Shown in pieces: positions 14,840 to 23,214 of a stretch of DNA of 64,000 bases (positions are counted from its first letter, which is position 1; every line of letters starts with the position of its first letter). Position numbers and translations under genes: made by a program. Origin of the DNA: Campylobacter sp. (lineage in GTDB: Bacteria; Campylobacterota; Campylobacteria; Campylobacterales; Campylobacteraceae); contig NZ_JAHZBQ010000003.1 of NCBI RefSeq assembly GCF_019423325.1, positions 186,001 through 250,000 on the forward strand, in the 5' to 3' direction. The notes beneath the pieces were generated by a model that saw nothing but the letters and a program-made list of their open reading frames with translations, searched no databases and was not told where the DNA came from.

Positions 14840-15463
14840 TTAATCTCTACCGTGAAGCTCGCCCATATAAAATTTCACCGAGCCGAGACCCTCTTTTTTC
14901 GCCCATTCATAGGCACCTGAGACGAACTCCCAGTTGATGCCCGCGTAGAATTTCTCCAAATATTTCGGACGCGCGTTGTGCTCATCGATGTAATACGCGT
15001 GCTCCCAAACGTCCACGACTAGAAGCGGCACGAGTCCCTCGGTCACCGGCGTAGCGGCGTTTTGAGTCGCTTTGATGCAAAGCTTGCCTGATTTCGGATC
15101 GTAAGCGAGCCACACCCAGCCCGAGCCGAAATGAGCCGTAGCAGCAGCCAAAAACTCGCTTTTAAAATCCGAGAAATTTTCCGCCAGTGCCGATTTTAGC
15201 TCCGCGGACGGCTCGCTAGGCTTTGCGATGCAATCCCAGTAAAAATCGTGGTTGTAAACCTGCGCTGCGTTGTTAAAAAGCCCGCCGCTAGCAGCCGTTA
15301 CGATCTCGTAAAGCCCCTTGCCCGCAAACTCGCCCGATTCGGTAAGTTTATTTAAATTTGCCACATAGGTCGCATGGTGCTTGCCGTGGTGATAATCACA
15401 GGTTTCTTTGCTTACGACCGCATTGTGCGCCGCATCGAACGGCAACTCTCTAAGTTTAAACAT
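14840..15463 (-). CDS. sodB: Iron superoxide dismutase
   Basis: A 207-residue Fe/Mn-type SOD that removes superoxide. Metal ligands are visible: His26 region in YHHGKHHATYV, His in YNHDFYWDC, and DVWEHAYYIDEHN near residue 165 for Asp and His. Residues FGSGWVWLAYD and the lack of a Gly77/Gln146 Mn pattern agree with the Fe type common in Campylobacter. RBS AAGGAGAG, and a -10 (TATAAT on the minus strand, plus bases 15494-15499) upstream of the start. Confidence 0.95.
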   Translation of the reverse strand: MFKLRELPFDAAHNAVVSKETCDYHHGKHHATYVANLNKLTESGEFAGKGLYEIVTAASGGLFNNAAQVYNHDFYWDCIAKPSEPSAELKSALAENFSDFKSEFLAAATAHFGSGWVWLAYDPKSGKLCIKATQNAATPVTEGLVPLLVVDVWEHAYYIDEHNARPKYLEKFYAGINWEFVSGAYEWAKKEGLGSVKFYMGELHGRD

Positions 15464-15616
15464 CTTTCTCTCCTTGAAATGAATTTTGAAGCGATTATAG
15501 CCTAAAATTTCTAAACGAATAATAAAATTTATTATTTAGGATTAATTTTAAGATAAATTTCAATCGAAGCTCGCTCCTAATATAATCTCGCTTCAAATTT
15601 AAAATTTAGGCGGTTT

Positions 15617-15926
15617 ATGAACACCAAAGGCTTTGTTTTCATAATTATCGGAGCGCTTTTTTGAGTGCGGCTGGGCTTACGGACTTAAGCACGCTTCTAG
15701 TGCGCACGATTGGCTACTGACCACCACCTGCGTAATCGTGAGCTTTTTATATTTATGCTTGCTTTAAAATACGTCGGCGCGGCGCTTGCATACGTCCTAT
15801 ATACGGGTATCAGCACGATCGGCGCCGTGATGCTGGGCATATTCGTCCGCCGCGAGAAAATTTCTGCGCGCAAAGCACCTGTTATTTCTCATAATTTCAA
15901 GTGCCGTAATGTTTAAATTAATTTAG
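15617..15926 (+). pseudogene. SMR-family small multidrug transporter, frameshifted
   Basis: Pieces of one small multidrug resistance (EmrE/SugE-like) protein occur in successive frames. Frame 1 gives MNTKGFVFIIIGALF and stops at TGA after a run of six T; one T fewer would continue as ECGWAYGLKHASSAHDWLL. A second shift near 15760 leads into LALKYVGAALAYVLYTGIST and GAVMLGIFVRREKIS, the SMR signature. A third shift near 15870 gives the last hydrophobic helix HLLFLIISSAVMF. At least three lesions, so it is dead. A good -10 (TATAAT, near 15580) remains. Confidence 0.75.
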
Positions 15927-15979
15927 AATTTTGGCGAATTTAGCTAAGCTTAGCGCTAAATTTAACGCAAAGGAAAATC

Positions 15980-16450
15980 ATGAAAATCATTGAAGGCTCG
16001 CTTGCTCTTAAGGGCAGCGAAAAAATTCTAATCATCAACGCCCGTTTCAACCACATCATCACAGATCGCCTAGTCGAAGGGGCGCACGATGCGTTTTTGC
16101 GCCACGGCGGCAAGGAGGAAAATTTAAGCCTGATGCTTGTTCCTGGCGCGTTTGAGATCCCGCTCGCGCTTGAAAAGGCGCTAGCTTCCAAGCTCTACGA
16201 CGCCGTCGTCTGCCTAGGCGCGGTTATCCGCGGCTCTACACCGCATTTTGACTACGTAAGCGCCGAGGTAAGCAAGGGGATCGCGAACACCATGCTAAAA
16301 TACGGCGCACCCGTGACTTTCGGCGTGCTAACTACCGATAATATCGAGCAGGCAATCGAGCGTGCAGGCGCGAAGGCTGGCAACAAGGGCTTTGAAGCGA
16401 TGAGCGGCGCGATCGAGCTTCTAAGTCTATTTCGCAACATAAAGGCTTAA
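15980..16450 (+). CDS. ribH: 6,7-dimethyl-8-ribityllumazine synthase
   Basis: A 156-residue enzyme for the penultimate step of riboflavin synthesis. Signatures: ARFNHIITDRLVEGA near the N-terminus, VPGAFEIPLALEKAL, CLGAVIRGSTPHFDYVS and TFGVLTTDNIEQAIERAG. Normal length. RBS AAAGGA before ATG. Followed by nusB after one base, as in C. jejuni, where kdsA would come just before it. Confidence 0.97.
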   Translation: MKIIEGSLALKGSEKILIINARFNHIITDRLVEGAHDAFLRHGGKEENLSLMLVPGAFEIPLALEKALASKLYDAVVCLGAVIRGSTPHFDYVSAEVSKGIANTMLKYGAPVTFGVLTTDNIEQAIERAGAKAGNKGFEAMSGAIELLSLFRNIKA

Positions 16451-16451
16451 A

Positions 16452-17474
16452 ATGGCCACCAGACACCAAGCCAGGCTCGCTGCGATCTCGCTGCTTTACT
16501 CCCAAGATATGAACGGCGGCGGCGAGGACTTTGCGGACGAATATCTGGATGAAAAGCGCATTCGCAACGAGCAGCGCAACTGGACGCTGGCGCTTCTGCG
16601 CGGCGCTAGCGAAAATCTTGCCGCGGTCGATGCGCTGATAGATGAAAATTTAAAGGAATTTAAGCTTGCCGAAATTTCGGCTCTGGAGCGTGCGATACTG
16701 CGGCTTGGGGCGTATGAGTTGCGCTTTACGGACACGGACGCGGGCATCGTCATAAACGAAGCGATCAACTCCGCTAAAGAGCTTGGCATCTCGCCAAGAT
16801 TTATAAACGGCGTGCTGGACGCGCTAAAAGATAGCCCCGTAAACATCGCGGCGGATAAAATTTCCAAGCCGAATACAACGGCAAGCGTAAATTCCGAGCT
16901 ATCCTCGACGACAAGCGAAAATTTCAAGCCCACTGCGGCGAAAAGCTCCGCTGTTTCAGGCAGCAACGTTGCGACGAAAAATTTCGTCCCCGCAGGTACG
17001 GACGGCGAGACGAAAAATTTTACCAAGGCAAAGAGGAGCGGCACGCTGAAAAATTCTACGGCGAGCAGAAACAGACCGTCTAAAAAGCCCGCTAATTTAA
17101 AAACTCGCAGCGCGTCCGCCAAAAAATCCGTCGCAAGCAAAAAATTTAAAACGGAGGGAAATTTTAAGGCCGGGGATAAATTTAAGACGGAGAAAACGGG
17201 CAAAAATTTCAAAACGGGCGAACGAAGTAAAAATTTTAAGGCAAGCGAACGAGGCAAAGACGCTGCGCCAAAAAGAGAGGGTGCGGATAGAAATTTCAGA
17301 GTCGGCAAAAGCGCAGCACCGAAAAAGGGCGCTGCGGGTAAAAATACTGCGCCCAAAAGTAGCGCTGGGCGCAAAACCTCTACCGCACCGAAAAAATCTG
17401 CGGGTGGCAGAGGCGCACTCTCGAAAAGACCTGCGGGCAGCAAAGGCGCGGTACGCAGCAAGGATAAGCAGTGA
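16452..17474 (+). CDS. nusB: NusB antitermination factor with a ~200-residue basic tail
   Basis: Residues 1-135 are a complete NusB (ARLAAISLLYSQD, RAILRLGAYELRF, VINEAINSAKELG, FINGVLDAL), which binds boxA RNA with ribosomal protein S10 in rRNA transcription. Family proteins end about here. This one runs on for about 205 residues rich in Lys, Ala, Ser and Gly (for example KKSVASKKFKTEGNFKAG, APKKSAGGRGALSKR), which looks like a histone-H1 or RNA-binding tail. The frame is open to a TGA that overlaps the pyrF GTG (GTGA), so it is really translated. Function of the tail unknown; nonspecific RNA binding is a reasonable guess. Confidence 0.9.
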   Translation: MATRHQARLAAISLLYSQDMNGGGEDFADEYLDEKRIRNEQRNWTLALLRGASENLAAVDALIDENLKEFKLAEISALERAILRLGAYELRFTDTDAGIVINEAINSAKELGISPRFINGVLDALKDSPVNIAADKISKPNTTASVNSELSSTTSENFKPTAAKSSAVSGSNVATKNFVPAGTDGETKNFTKAKRSGTLKNSTASRNRPSKKPANLKTRSASAKKSVASKKFKTEGNFKAGDKFKTEKTGKNFKTGERSKNFKASERGKDAAPKREGADRNFRVGKSAAPKKGAAGKNTAPKSSAGRKTSTAPKKSAGGRGALSKRPAGSKGAVRSKDKQ

Positions 17475-18157
17475 AGCTCTGCGTCGCGCTTGATCTTGGC
17501 TCGAAGCAGCAGTGCTTGCAGCTGGCGGAGCAGCTGGCGGACTTTTCGGATAAAATTTGGCTCAAAGTTGGGCTGCGAGCATATTTACGCGACGGTGCGG
17601 GATTTATAGAGGAGCTAAAAAGGCTCGGAAATTTTAAAATTTTCCTCGATCTAAAGCTCTATGACATCCCAAATACGATGGCTGACGCCGCCGAGGAGAT
17701 CGCTAAAATCGGCGTAGATATGATAAACGTGCACGCAAGCAGCGGCAAGCGTGCGATGGCTACCGTGATACAGCGACTGGACAAGCTTAGTTCACGCCCG
17801 CTAGTGCTCGCGGTTTCGGCGCTAACGAGCTTTGATCAGGCGGAATTTAGCGCGGTTTACGAGCAAAATTTAAGCGACGCCGTGCGCAAATTTAGCGTGA
17901 TGAGCTACGAAGCGGGGCTTGACGGCATGGTCTGCTCGGCGTTCGAGAGCCGCCTGATAAAGGACGCCACGAGCGCAAATTTTATCACGCTCTGCCCGGG
18001 CGTACGGCCTTTTGGCGAGAGCGCGGCAGATCAAAAGCGAGTGGCGGATCTGGGCATTGCGCGCGAGGCGGAGGCTAATTTTATCGTGATCGGTCGTCCG
18101 ATCTATCAGGCGCAAAACCCACGCGAAATTTGCGAGCGGATTTTGGGTCAAATTTAG
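17471..18157 (+). CDS. pyrF: Orotidine 5'-phosphate decarboxylase
   Basis: A 228-residue enzyme for the last step of UMP synthesis. The catalytic motif is FLDLKLYDIPNTMADA (Asp-x-Lys-x-x-Asp), with VALDLGS at the N-terminus and CPGVRPFGESAADQKR near 175 for phosphate binding. It starts at a GTG overlapping the nusB stop and ends the ribH-nusB-pyrF operon. Confidence 0.96.
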   Translation: MKLCVALDLGSKQQCLQLAEQLADFSDKIWLKVGLRAYLRDGAGFIEELKRLGNFKIFLDLKLYDIPNTMADAAEEIAKIGVDMINVHASSGKRAMATVIQRLDKLSSRPLVLAVSALTSFDQAEFSAVYEQNLSDAVRKFSVMSYEAGLDGMVCSAFESRLIKDATSANFITLCPGVRPFGESAADQKRVADLGIAREAEANFIVIGRPIYQAQNPREICERILGQI

Positions 18158-18251
18158 CGTCAAAACTTGCGTAAAATTTAACTCAAAATAATTTTAAGCA
18201 TGGTTTCCGCGCGAAAGAAATTTTAATCAAAATGCGCACAAAGGCGGCTCG

Positions 18252-18281
18252 GATGACGTCGAAGCACCGTCGTCATCTTTT
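18252..18281 (+). terminator. Terminator after pyrF
   Basis: GATGACG and CGTCATC form a 7-bp stem with a 12-base loop, followed by five T. It ends about 120 bases after pyrF and abuts the CRISPR remnant. Confidence 0.65.
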
Positions 18282-18438
18282 TGCGAAATCCGTTGGGGTT
18301 TGAAACACTATTGGGTTATCAATTATGTTTGGTGTTCTTAAGTGTAAATTTACCCCGTTGGGGTTTAAAACGAAACAATCTCCGTGGAGATAAAGCTAGC
18401 TAAAAAGTGTAAATTTACCTCGTTGGGGGATTAAAAAC
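18277..18438 (+). CRISPR. Degenerate CRISPR remnant: three repeats, two 35-base spacers
   Basis: The best repeat (18342-18371, 30 bases) starts GTGTAAATTTACC and ends GTTGGGGTTTAAAAC. The first copy (18277-18306) keeps only its 3' half, CCGTTGGGGTTTGAAAC; the third (18407-18438) starts with the same 5' half and ends in a mutated GGGGGATTAAAAAC. Repeat starts are 65 bases apart both times and both spacers (18307-18341, 18372-18406) are exactly 35 bases with unrelated sequence. Ends like TTTGAAAC are common in type I/III repeats and suggest transcription along the plus strand. No cas genes are in the window. Confidence 0.7.
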
Positions 18439-18716
18439 GTTTAAGCTTTGCCGTACCCAAGCTCCCTGCTAGCTTGCGGATAAAATTTCCGATAATGAGC
18501 GCGGCGGCGGGCGTCTTAGCACTAAAAGAGGCGCGCATAAGCGCAGCGGCGGCCCGGCGGCAAGGTAAAATTTTAAAAATTTTTCGCACCGCGTGTATAA
18601 AATTCTAAAATTTGCCTCGCACGAGTGAAATTTTGAAATTCCGCACTCTCAAGGGGTTTTAAAATTTTATCCAAATGGCGAGCCGAGCAAAATTTGAATA
18701 AAGATTGGAGTAAAAT

Positions 18717-18971
18717 TTGAGTAAAAGCGCGAGCGATTTTAAGAAAATCCCCTATGTCGGCGAGGCGACCGAGGCTGATCTGCTGGCACTCGGCTACACC
18801 GACATCGCTTCGCTAAAGGGCGCGGATCCGGACGAGATGTTTGAACGCACAAAGGCGCTCGGGCGTGGCAGCGACAGGTGCATTCTCTATGTTTACCGCA
18901 TGGTTTGTTACTACGCAAATACGCCCCGTCCCGACAAAGCCAAGCTGAAATGGTGGCTTTGGAAGGACTAA
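18717..18971 (+). CDS. Cdd1-type helix-hairpin-helix protein
   Basis: An 84-residue protein of the 'pathogenicity locus' Cdd1 family. Residues 9-45 form the HhH-like part (KIPYVGEATEADLLALGYT, SLKGADPDEMFERTKAL), followed by DRCILYVYRMVCYYA and the typical end LKWWLWKD. The start is TTG behind TTGGAG. Function is unknown; a DNA-binding role is inferred from the fold. Stands alone. Confidence 0.85.
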   Translation: MSKSASDFKKIPYVGEATEADLLALGYTDIASLKGADPDEMFERTKALGRGSDRCILYVYRMVCYYANTPRPDKAKLKWWLWKD

Positions 18972-19204
18972 TTTACGAATTTGACCCGCGCGAGCCATTT
19001 GAATTTGAGCGGATTTACTAGCGACAGACGCGGCTGTATCTGCAGCACGAAACGGCACCTCACGTAAGTGCAAGCTAGCAAGCGCAATGAACGGCGTAAA
19101 TTTTAAGCGCGAGTCTACGAACACAATGCGATAAAGCGACACAAAGAGCGTAAATTTAACGAGCGCCGTATGATGGGGCGCCGAAAAGCGGAAGGACGAT
19201 AAGG

Positions 19205-20062
19205 ATGAAATTTTTTGCTACTTTGATTTTATGCGCGAGCGCGCTTTTGGGCGAGACGATCAGCGCGAAATATGAGATTTCGTTCGGCGTTTTCGGCGCG
19301 GTCGGCAGCGCAAATACGCGGCTCGTGCGGCAGGGCGATCGCTACGAGATCGTCATGGACGCCGTCGCGCAGGGCGTCGCGGGCAGCCTAAGCGGGCAAA
19401 GGCGCGAGAGCTTCCGCTCGAAGGGGCGCATCGTAGCGGGGCTTTTGATGCCCGATCTCTACGTCCATGAGGTCTCGCGCAAAAAGGGCAAAACGACGAA
19501 AAACGAGCGCAAAACTTACGCCTTCGACTATGCGCGCAAAACGATAAAATTTCAAAAGTTCAAGGGCACGGGCAGCGAGCTACAGCTCGTAAGCGATGAA
19601 ATTCTGCCCTATTTTGCGACGAATGACCTGCTGAGTTTGTTTTTCAATTTCTCTAAAATTCCGCGCTCAGGCGATAAATTTTTCGTCCGAGCCGCGGGCG
19701 CAAAAAGCGCTGACGGAAGGATCGACATCCAAAGGCCGCGCGGAAGCGCCGCCGCAAATATCGCAAGCGAGCTTGGCGTCGCGCCTCCTAGCGATGCGAA
19801 TACCAATTCCGGCGCATCGACAAGCACAAGCTCTAGCGGAGCAGACACAAAAACCGGCACAACGGACGTAAATTTTAAAGGGCACGACGTGGGCACAGAT
19901 AAGCAGGCTGCGGCGATCTACGTAGTTTTCATCAACCAGCCGATATTTTCGAGCAGCCGAGGCGAGCTGCACCTGAGCCTAAACGAACGCGGTTACGCCG
20001 ATCGCGCCGTTTTGAAGGACGTGCTGCTCTTCGGCGACATCCGCGCGCGGCTCGTGGAATGA
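19205..20062 (+). CDS. Secreted DUF3108-family protein with a low-complexity insertion
   Basis: A 285-residue protein: signal peptide MKFFATLILCASALLGETIS, then a beta-rich DUF3108-like domain (KYEISFGVFGAVGSANTRL, and SLFFNFSKIPRSGDKFFV). Between about residues 190 and 230 there is a Ser/Thr/Asn/Gly stretch (SDANTNSGASTSTSSSGAD) that breaks the domain before the last strands, IYVVFINQPIFSSSRGELHL. Probably periplasmic, function unknown. RBS AAGGACG/AAGGATG just before ATG. Confidence 0.65.
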   Translation: MKFFATLILCASALLGETISAKYEISFGVFGAVGSANTRLVRQGDRYEIVMDAVAQGVAGSLSGQRRESFRSKGRIVAGLLMPDLYVHEVSRKKGKTTKNERKTYAFDYARKTIKFQKFKGTGSELQLVSDEILPYFATNDLLSLFFNFSKIPRSGDKFFVRAAGAKSADGRIDIQRPRGSAAANIASELGVAPPSDANTNSGASTSTSSSGADTKTGTTDVNFKGHDVGTDKQAAAIYVVFINQPIFSSSRGELHLSLNERGYADRAVLKDVLLFGDIRARLVE

Positions 20063-20204
20063 GACTTCGTAAATTTACGAGGTAAATTTTGTTCAAATTT
20101 ATCCCTGCTCGCTTCAAACGTCATCGTTTTCATATCGCTGAAAAAGGGCAAATTTGATCGATCATAATTTAATATAAATTTAAAATATAGTCCGCTTTTA
20201 TGAT

Positions 20205-21203
20205 TTACACGAAAATTTGCGGCGGGATTTTATCTAAATTTTTCCCTGTTTTGATTAGAAAATAGGCTTTTAGCTCCCCGTATTCTTTGCTGCTTAGAAA
20301 CGAAACCTCTATAAAAGAATTTTTGTCATATATCAATATGCTGTCATTTATAATATCAAAGCCTAGCCCGTTAAAAAGCCTATATAGCAATAAAGGAAAA
20401 AAGCTAATCGATATAATTACCGCAAAAATTATCCAAAAATTTTCCTCCCTTCCGTCTATCACTACCGCTATGAAAAAAACCAAAAGCAAGTATATAAAAG
20501 CAAATAGCAGCATAAGGCATTTTGTCTTTTTTGATATTTCGGGATATGACGGCCCCGTGGTTCGTTTGATACAAGTTATATCTGAAATTTTAGTCTCATA
20601 TAAAACGGCTTCCGTCTTTTTAGAGTATAGAGTTATGTCGTCATTTTTAAAGCATATATAGCACTTGCCGAAATTTGAAAATTTATTTAATGCTCTGAAC
20701 GTAAAATAGCAATCCAGCAAAACGAGAAATAAAATTTGCTGGGCGGAAAATTTACCGCATATCGCCATCAATATCGTAGTAATGATATAGATCGCGCCGA
20801 TGATAGCATTTAAAATTATAGCGTGGTCTTTTATGATTATCGGCTCTTTATCGTAATCACGAGTTTTAACGCCTCGTGATGAAACATCGCCTGGGTTTAA
20901 ATTTTGAAATTTTACCTCGGCTTGTGAGTTTAAATTCGTGCCTTTTAAATTTGTATCTCGAAAATTTGCGCCACAAAGATAATCGGCTTGCGATTTGGGA
21001 TCTGTTTGATCAAAATTCGTATTTTTAGGGCTTTCGCTACTCAAATTTGCATCGTTTAAATTTAATGATATGCGATCCACCGCATCGCTTAAATCCGCAC
21101 TGTCAAAGATGTCGGCGCTAGCGCCTTTTCGAAGCTTTTGCTTGAAAGTCCGACGTCGTTCGTTTAGAGGCTTTTTAGATTCCTCAAGCAGCACTTTATC
21201 CAA
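20205..21203 (-). CDS. Hypothetical membrane protein with N-terminal cytoplasmic region and PH-like domain
   Basis: 332 residues. The first ~115 are polar, with a short pentapeptide-like stretch (ANFRDTNLKGTNLNS). Two helix pairs follow (IILNAIIGAIYIITTILMAI with a neighbour at ~155, and CLMLLFAFIYLLLVFFIAVV with one at ~255), separated by a domain with KCYICFKNDDITLYSKK that resembles a bacterial PH domain. AT-rich compared with its neighbours. No operon partners. I do not recognise the family. Confidence 0.65.
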   Translation of the reverse strand: MDKVLLEESKKPLNERRRTFKQKLRKGASADIFDSADLSDAVDRISLNLNDANLSSESPKNTNFDQTDPKSQADYLCGANFRDTNLKGTNLNSQAEVKFQNLNPGDVSSRGVKTRDYDKEPIIIKDHAIILNAIIGAIYIITTILMAICGKFSAQQILFLVLLDCYFTFRALNKFSNFGKCYICFKNDDITLYSKKTEAVLYETKISDITCIKRTTGPSYPEISKKTKCLMLLFAFIYLLLVFFIAVVIDGREENFWIIFAVIISISFFPLLLYRLFNGLGFDIINDSILIYDKNSFIEVSFLSSKEYGELKAYFLIKTGKNLDKIPPQIFV

Positions 21204-21382
21204 AAAATATCCTTAAGCTTAAACGCTCGTATTTTATAATTTCAGGCTTAAATCGCAATAAATCGCGCCTGTTTCGCGCGTTTTTGATTTTATTAAAAGA
21301 TCTGTTTTTGCATTGCGCCGCATGCGCGAAATGACGGCAGCAAGGGCGCGACAAAAGAAACGGATCGCATTTTCGGATCGAT

Positions 21383-22612
21383 TCATTTCTTAAATTTTCT
21401 TATGAAATCGCTCGCGTCGCGCGCAGCCATCGCTGAGCTCATAACGGCGATCCTGTCGGCTCCCGCGCGTAGGACGGAGGCGAAATTGCGCGGCGTTATG
21501 CCGCCTAGCGCGTAGATTTCGCCCGCGAAAAACTCCCGCACGGCGCGGATCAAATTTAACCCCTTCGGCGCGAGCCCCGCCTTACAATCGGTCGCGAAGA
21601 TGTGGCTTAGGCAGATCGCGCCGGCACCCAGCTCCAGCGCCTCGCGCGCCTCCGCCTCGCTGTGGCAGGAAGCGACCAGTTTTTTGAAATTTGCACGCAA
21701 AAACTCCGCGCCGTGCGCCGCGCTAAAGCCCCGCAAAACACCAAGCGGCAGCCATAAATTTCTCACTCCCGCGCTCAGCGCAAAATCCGCGAAATTATGC
21801 ACGAATAGCATGGGTAGGCGCCTTGCACTCTCTGCTATCTGCGCGCCCTCCGCACTCTGCGAGTTTTCCGCCTTTTTCACGCTCTGTGAATTTTCTACGC
21901 CCTCTATACTTTCCGAGTTTTCTGCATACTGCGCGCTCTGTGAACTCCTCGCGTTTTTTGCACTATGCACATCATTCGTATTTTCCACACTTTGCGTACT
22001 CTGCATACTTTCCGCATTTTCTGCGCTCCGTACGCCTTCTGCCGCTAGTTTCGTTTCGCATACGGCGCCGCGAAGCGAAATTTCGCCCGGTGTGCTATCA
22101 TTCTCGCAATTTGCAGCGCCAGTAAAATTTTCAGACAAAATTTCATCTAAAACGCAAGCGGAATTTTTAGGCCGTATCTCATCTGTAGCGGCACCGTGCT
22201 TGCGAGCCCCATCCGCGCAAAGCTCGCTCCTACCGCCGCCTGAATGGAGCTTTTTTCGAGAAACTTCATCTGCGTTGCGCTCGTAGAGCGAAATTTTATC
22301 CGCGTAGGCCGCGCTCGCGTTCGATCCGCTCGCGAAAGCTTGGGTTTCGCTAAATTTAACGACACGAGCTTCATCTGCAAAAATCCCGTCCGCACGGGCT
22401 GTATCCGCGCAAAACCCACTCTTGCGAGCGAGTAAAATTTTACCAAACAGCGCCGCATATGCCGCTTCGTCTAAGTCCTTCTCGCGCACGACGATCTCGC
22501 CTACGCCTGCCGCAGCAAAATCAGCTATGCGCGCAAGCAGCGCCGCCTCGCCGCCGCAGAGCGCGCGATTTGTGATGATCGTAATGCGCGAAGCAAGCTC
22601 TAAATCTAGCAT
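21383..22612 (-). CDS. thiE: Thiamine phosphate synthase with a ~200-residue repeat insertion
   Basis: ThiE joins HMP-PP and thiazole phosphate to make thiamine phosphate. N-terminal core: ITIITNRAL...VGEIVVREKDLDE; C-terminal core: LFVHNFADFALSAGVRNLWL, CHSEAEAREALELGAGAICL and YALGGITPRNF. The family is about 200 residues; this protein is 409. Residues ~63-264 (bases 21820-22426) are extra: first a mixed-composition part, then a tandem degenerate repeat of the type AENSQSVE / SAKNARSSQSAQ (residues ~195-260). The insertion falls in the loop after the first helix-strand unit and leaves the catalytic regions intact. Own ribosome site AAAGGAG, start overlaps the upstream ORF by 7 bases. Confidence 0.9.
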   Translation of the reverse strand: MLDLELASRITIITNRALCGGEAALLARIADFAAAGVGEIVVREKDLDEAAYAALFGKILLARKSGFCADTARADGIFADEARVVKFSETQAFASGSNASAAYADKISLYERNADEVSRKKLHSGGGRSELCADGARKHGAATDEIRPKNSACVLDEILSENFTGAANCENDSTPGEISLRGAVCETKLAAEGVRSAENAESMQSTQSVENTNDVHSAKNARSSQSAQYAENSESIEGVENSQSVKKAENSQSAEGAQIAESARRLPMLFVHNFADFALSAGVRNLWLPLGVLRGFSAAHGAEFLRANFKKLVASCHSEAEAREALELGAGAICLSHIFATDCKAGLAPKGLNLIRAVREFFAGEIYALGGITPRNFASVLRAGADRIAVMSSAMAARDASDFIRKFKK

Positions 22613-23214
22613 CCGCCCGCTCCTTTAAGCCCAATATCCGTGCGTAGCGCGGCGCTCAAATTTAAAATTTTGCCTGCGATGCTAGGGATTAAAATTTTAC
22701 TTGCTAGGGCGAGCGCCGAAATCCACGCCGTCACGCCATATTTCAAAATTTCGCCCGCCGAAACAAGGGCTAAAATTTCCGCCGCAGCGCTAAAACTCAA
22801 AGCGTTCGTAGAACTGCTCGATTTTAGCGACCTCGCGTTACCGCTACATAAGAACCCGAATCTCGCGCCGTTTTTAAATTTAAAATTTATGTCGCCCGCG
22901 AGCTCGGAATTTGCGTCGCCTTTAAATTTTAAATCCGCGTATGTGTTCCTAGGTCTTAAATTTACGCACGCATTTTGTATCTCAAAATTTCCCGCGCCAG
23001 CTGGCACGATATCGAAAATTTTATCATCTGCCATAGCGCCATAAATTTTATCGCCGTGTGCGGCGTTGCAAAATTCCGCGCCGTATTTTACGCTACAAAT
23101 TTTATTTCCGCGCCGGGTGGCGCGAAATTTATCCTCGAGGCCGGCGCCCCAAATCTCGCGTCCAGTGCCGTAAATTTCATCCACGTACGCGGTAAAATTT
23201 CGCGCCTCACACAT
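22606..23214 (-). CDS. Unknown low-complexity ORF between thiH and thiE
   Basis: A 202-codon frame that overlaps the thiH end by 8 bases and the thiE start by 7 bases, so it fills the gap exactly. The product has no recognised domain; the middle is mixed and charged, the end is Ala/Ile/Leu-rich (SAAAEILALVSAGEILKYGV) and could form helices. DNA is dense in AAATTT-type motifs. It may be a real coupled gene, a translated filler, or an accident of open frames. Position is the main support. Confidence 0.4.
   Translation of the reverse strand: MCEARNFTAYVDEIYGTGREIWGAGLEDKFRATRRGNKICSVKYGAEFCNAAHGDKIYGAMADDKIFDIVPAGAGNFEIQNACVNLRPRNTYADLKFKGDANSELAGDINFKFKNGARFGFLCSGNARSLKSSSSTNALSFSAAAEILALVSAGEILKYGVTAWISALALASKILIPSIAGKILNLSAALRTDIGLKGAGGC

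Noticed and set aside
18240..18276. Fourth CRISPR repeat before 18277
   Set aside because: This sequence is the pyrF terminator and does not align with the repeat.
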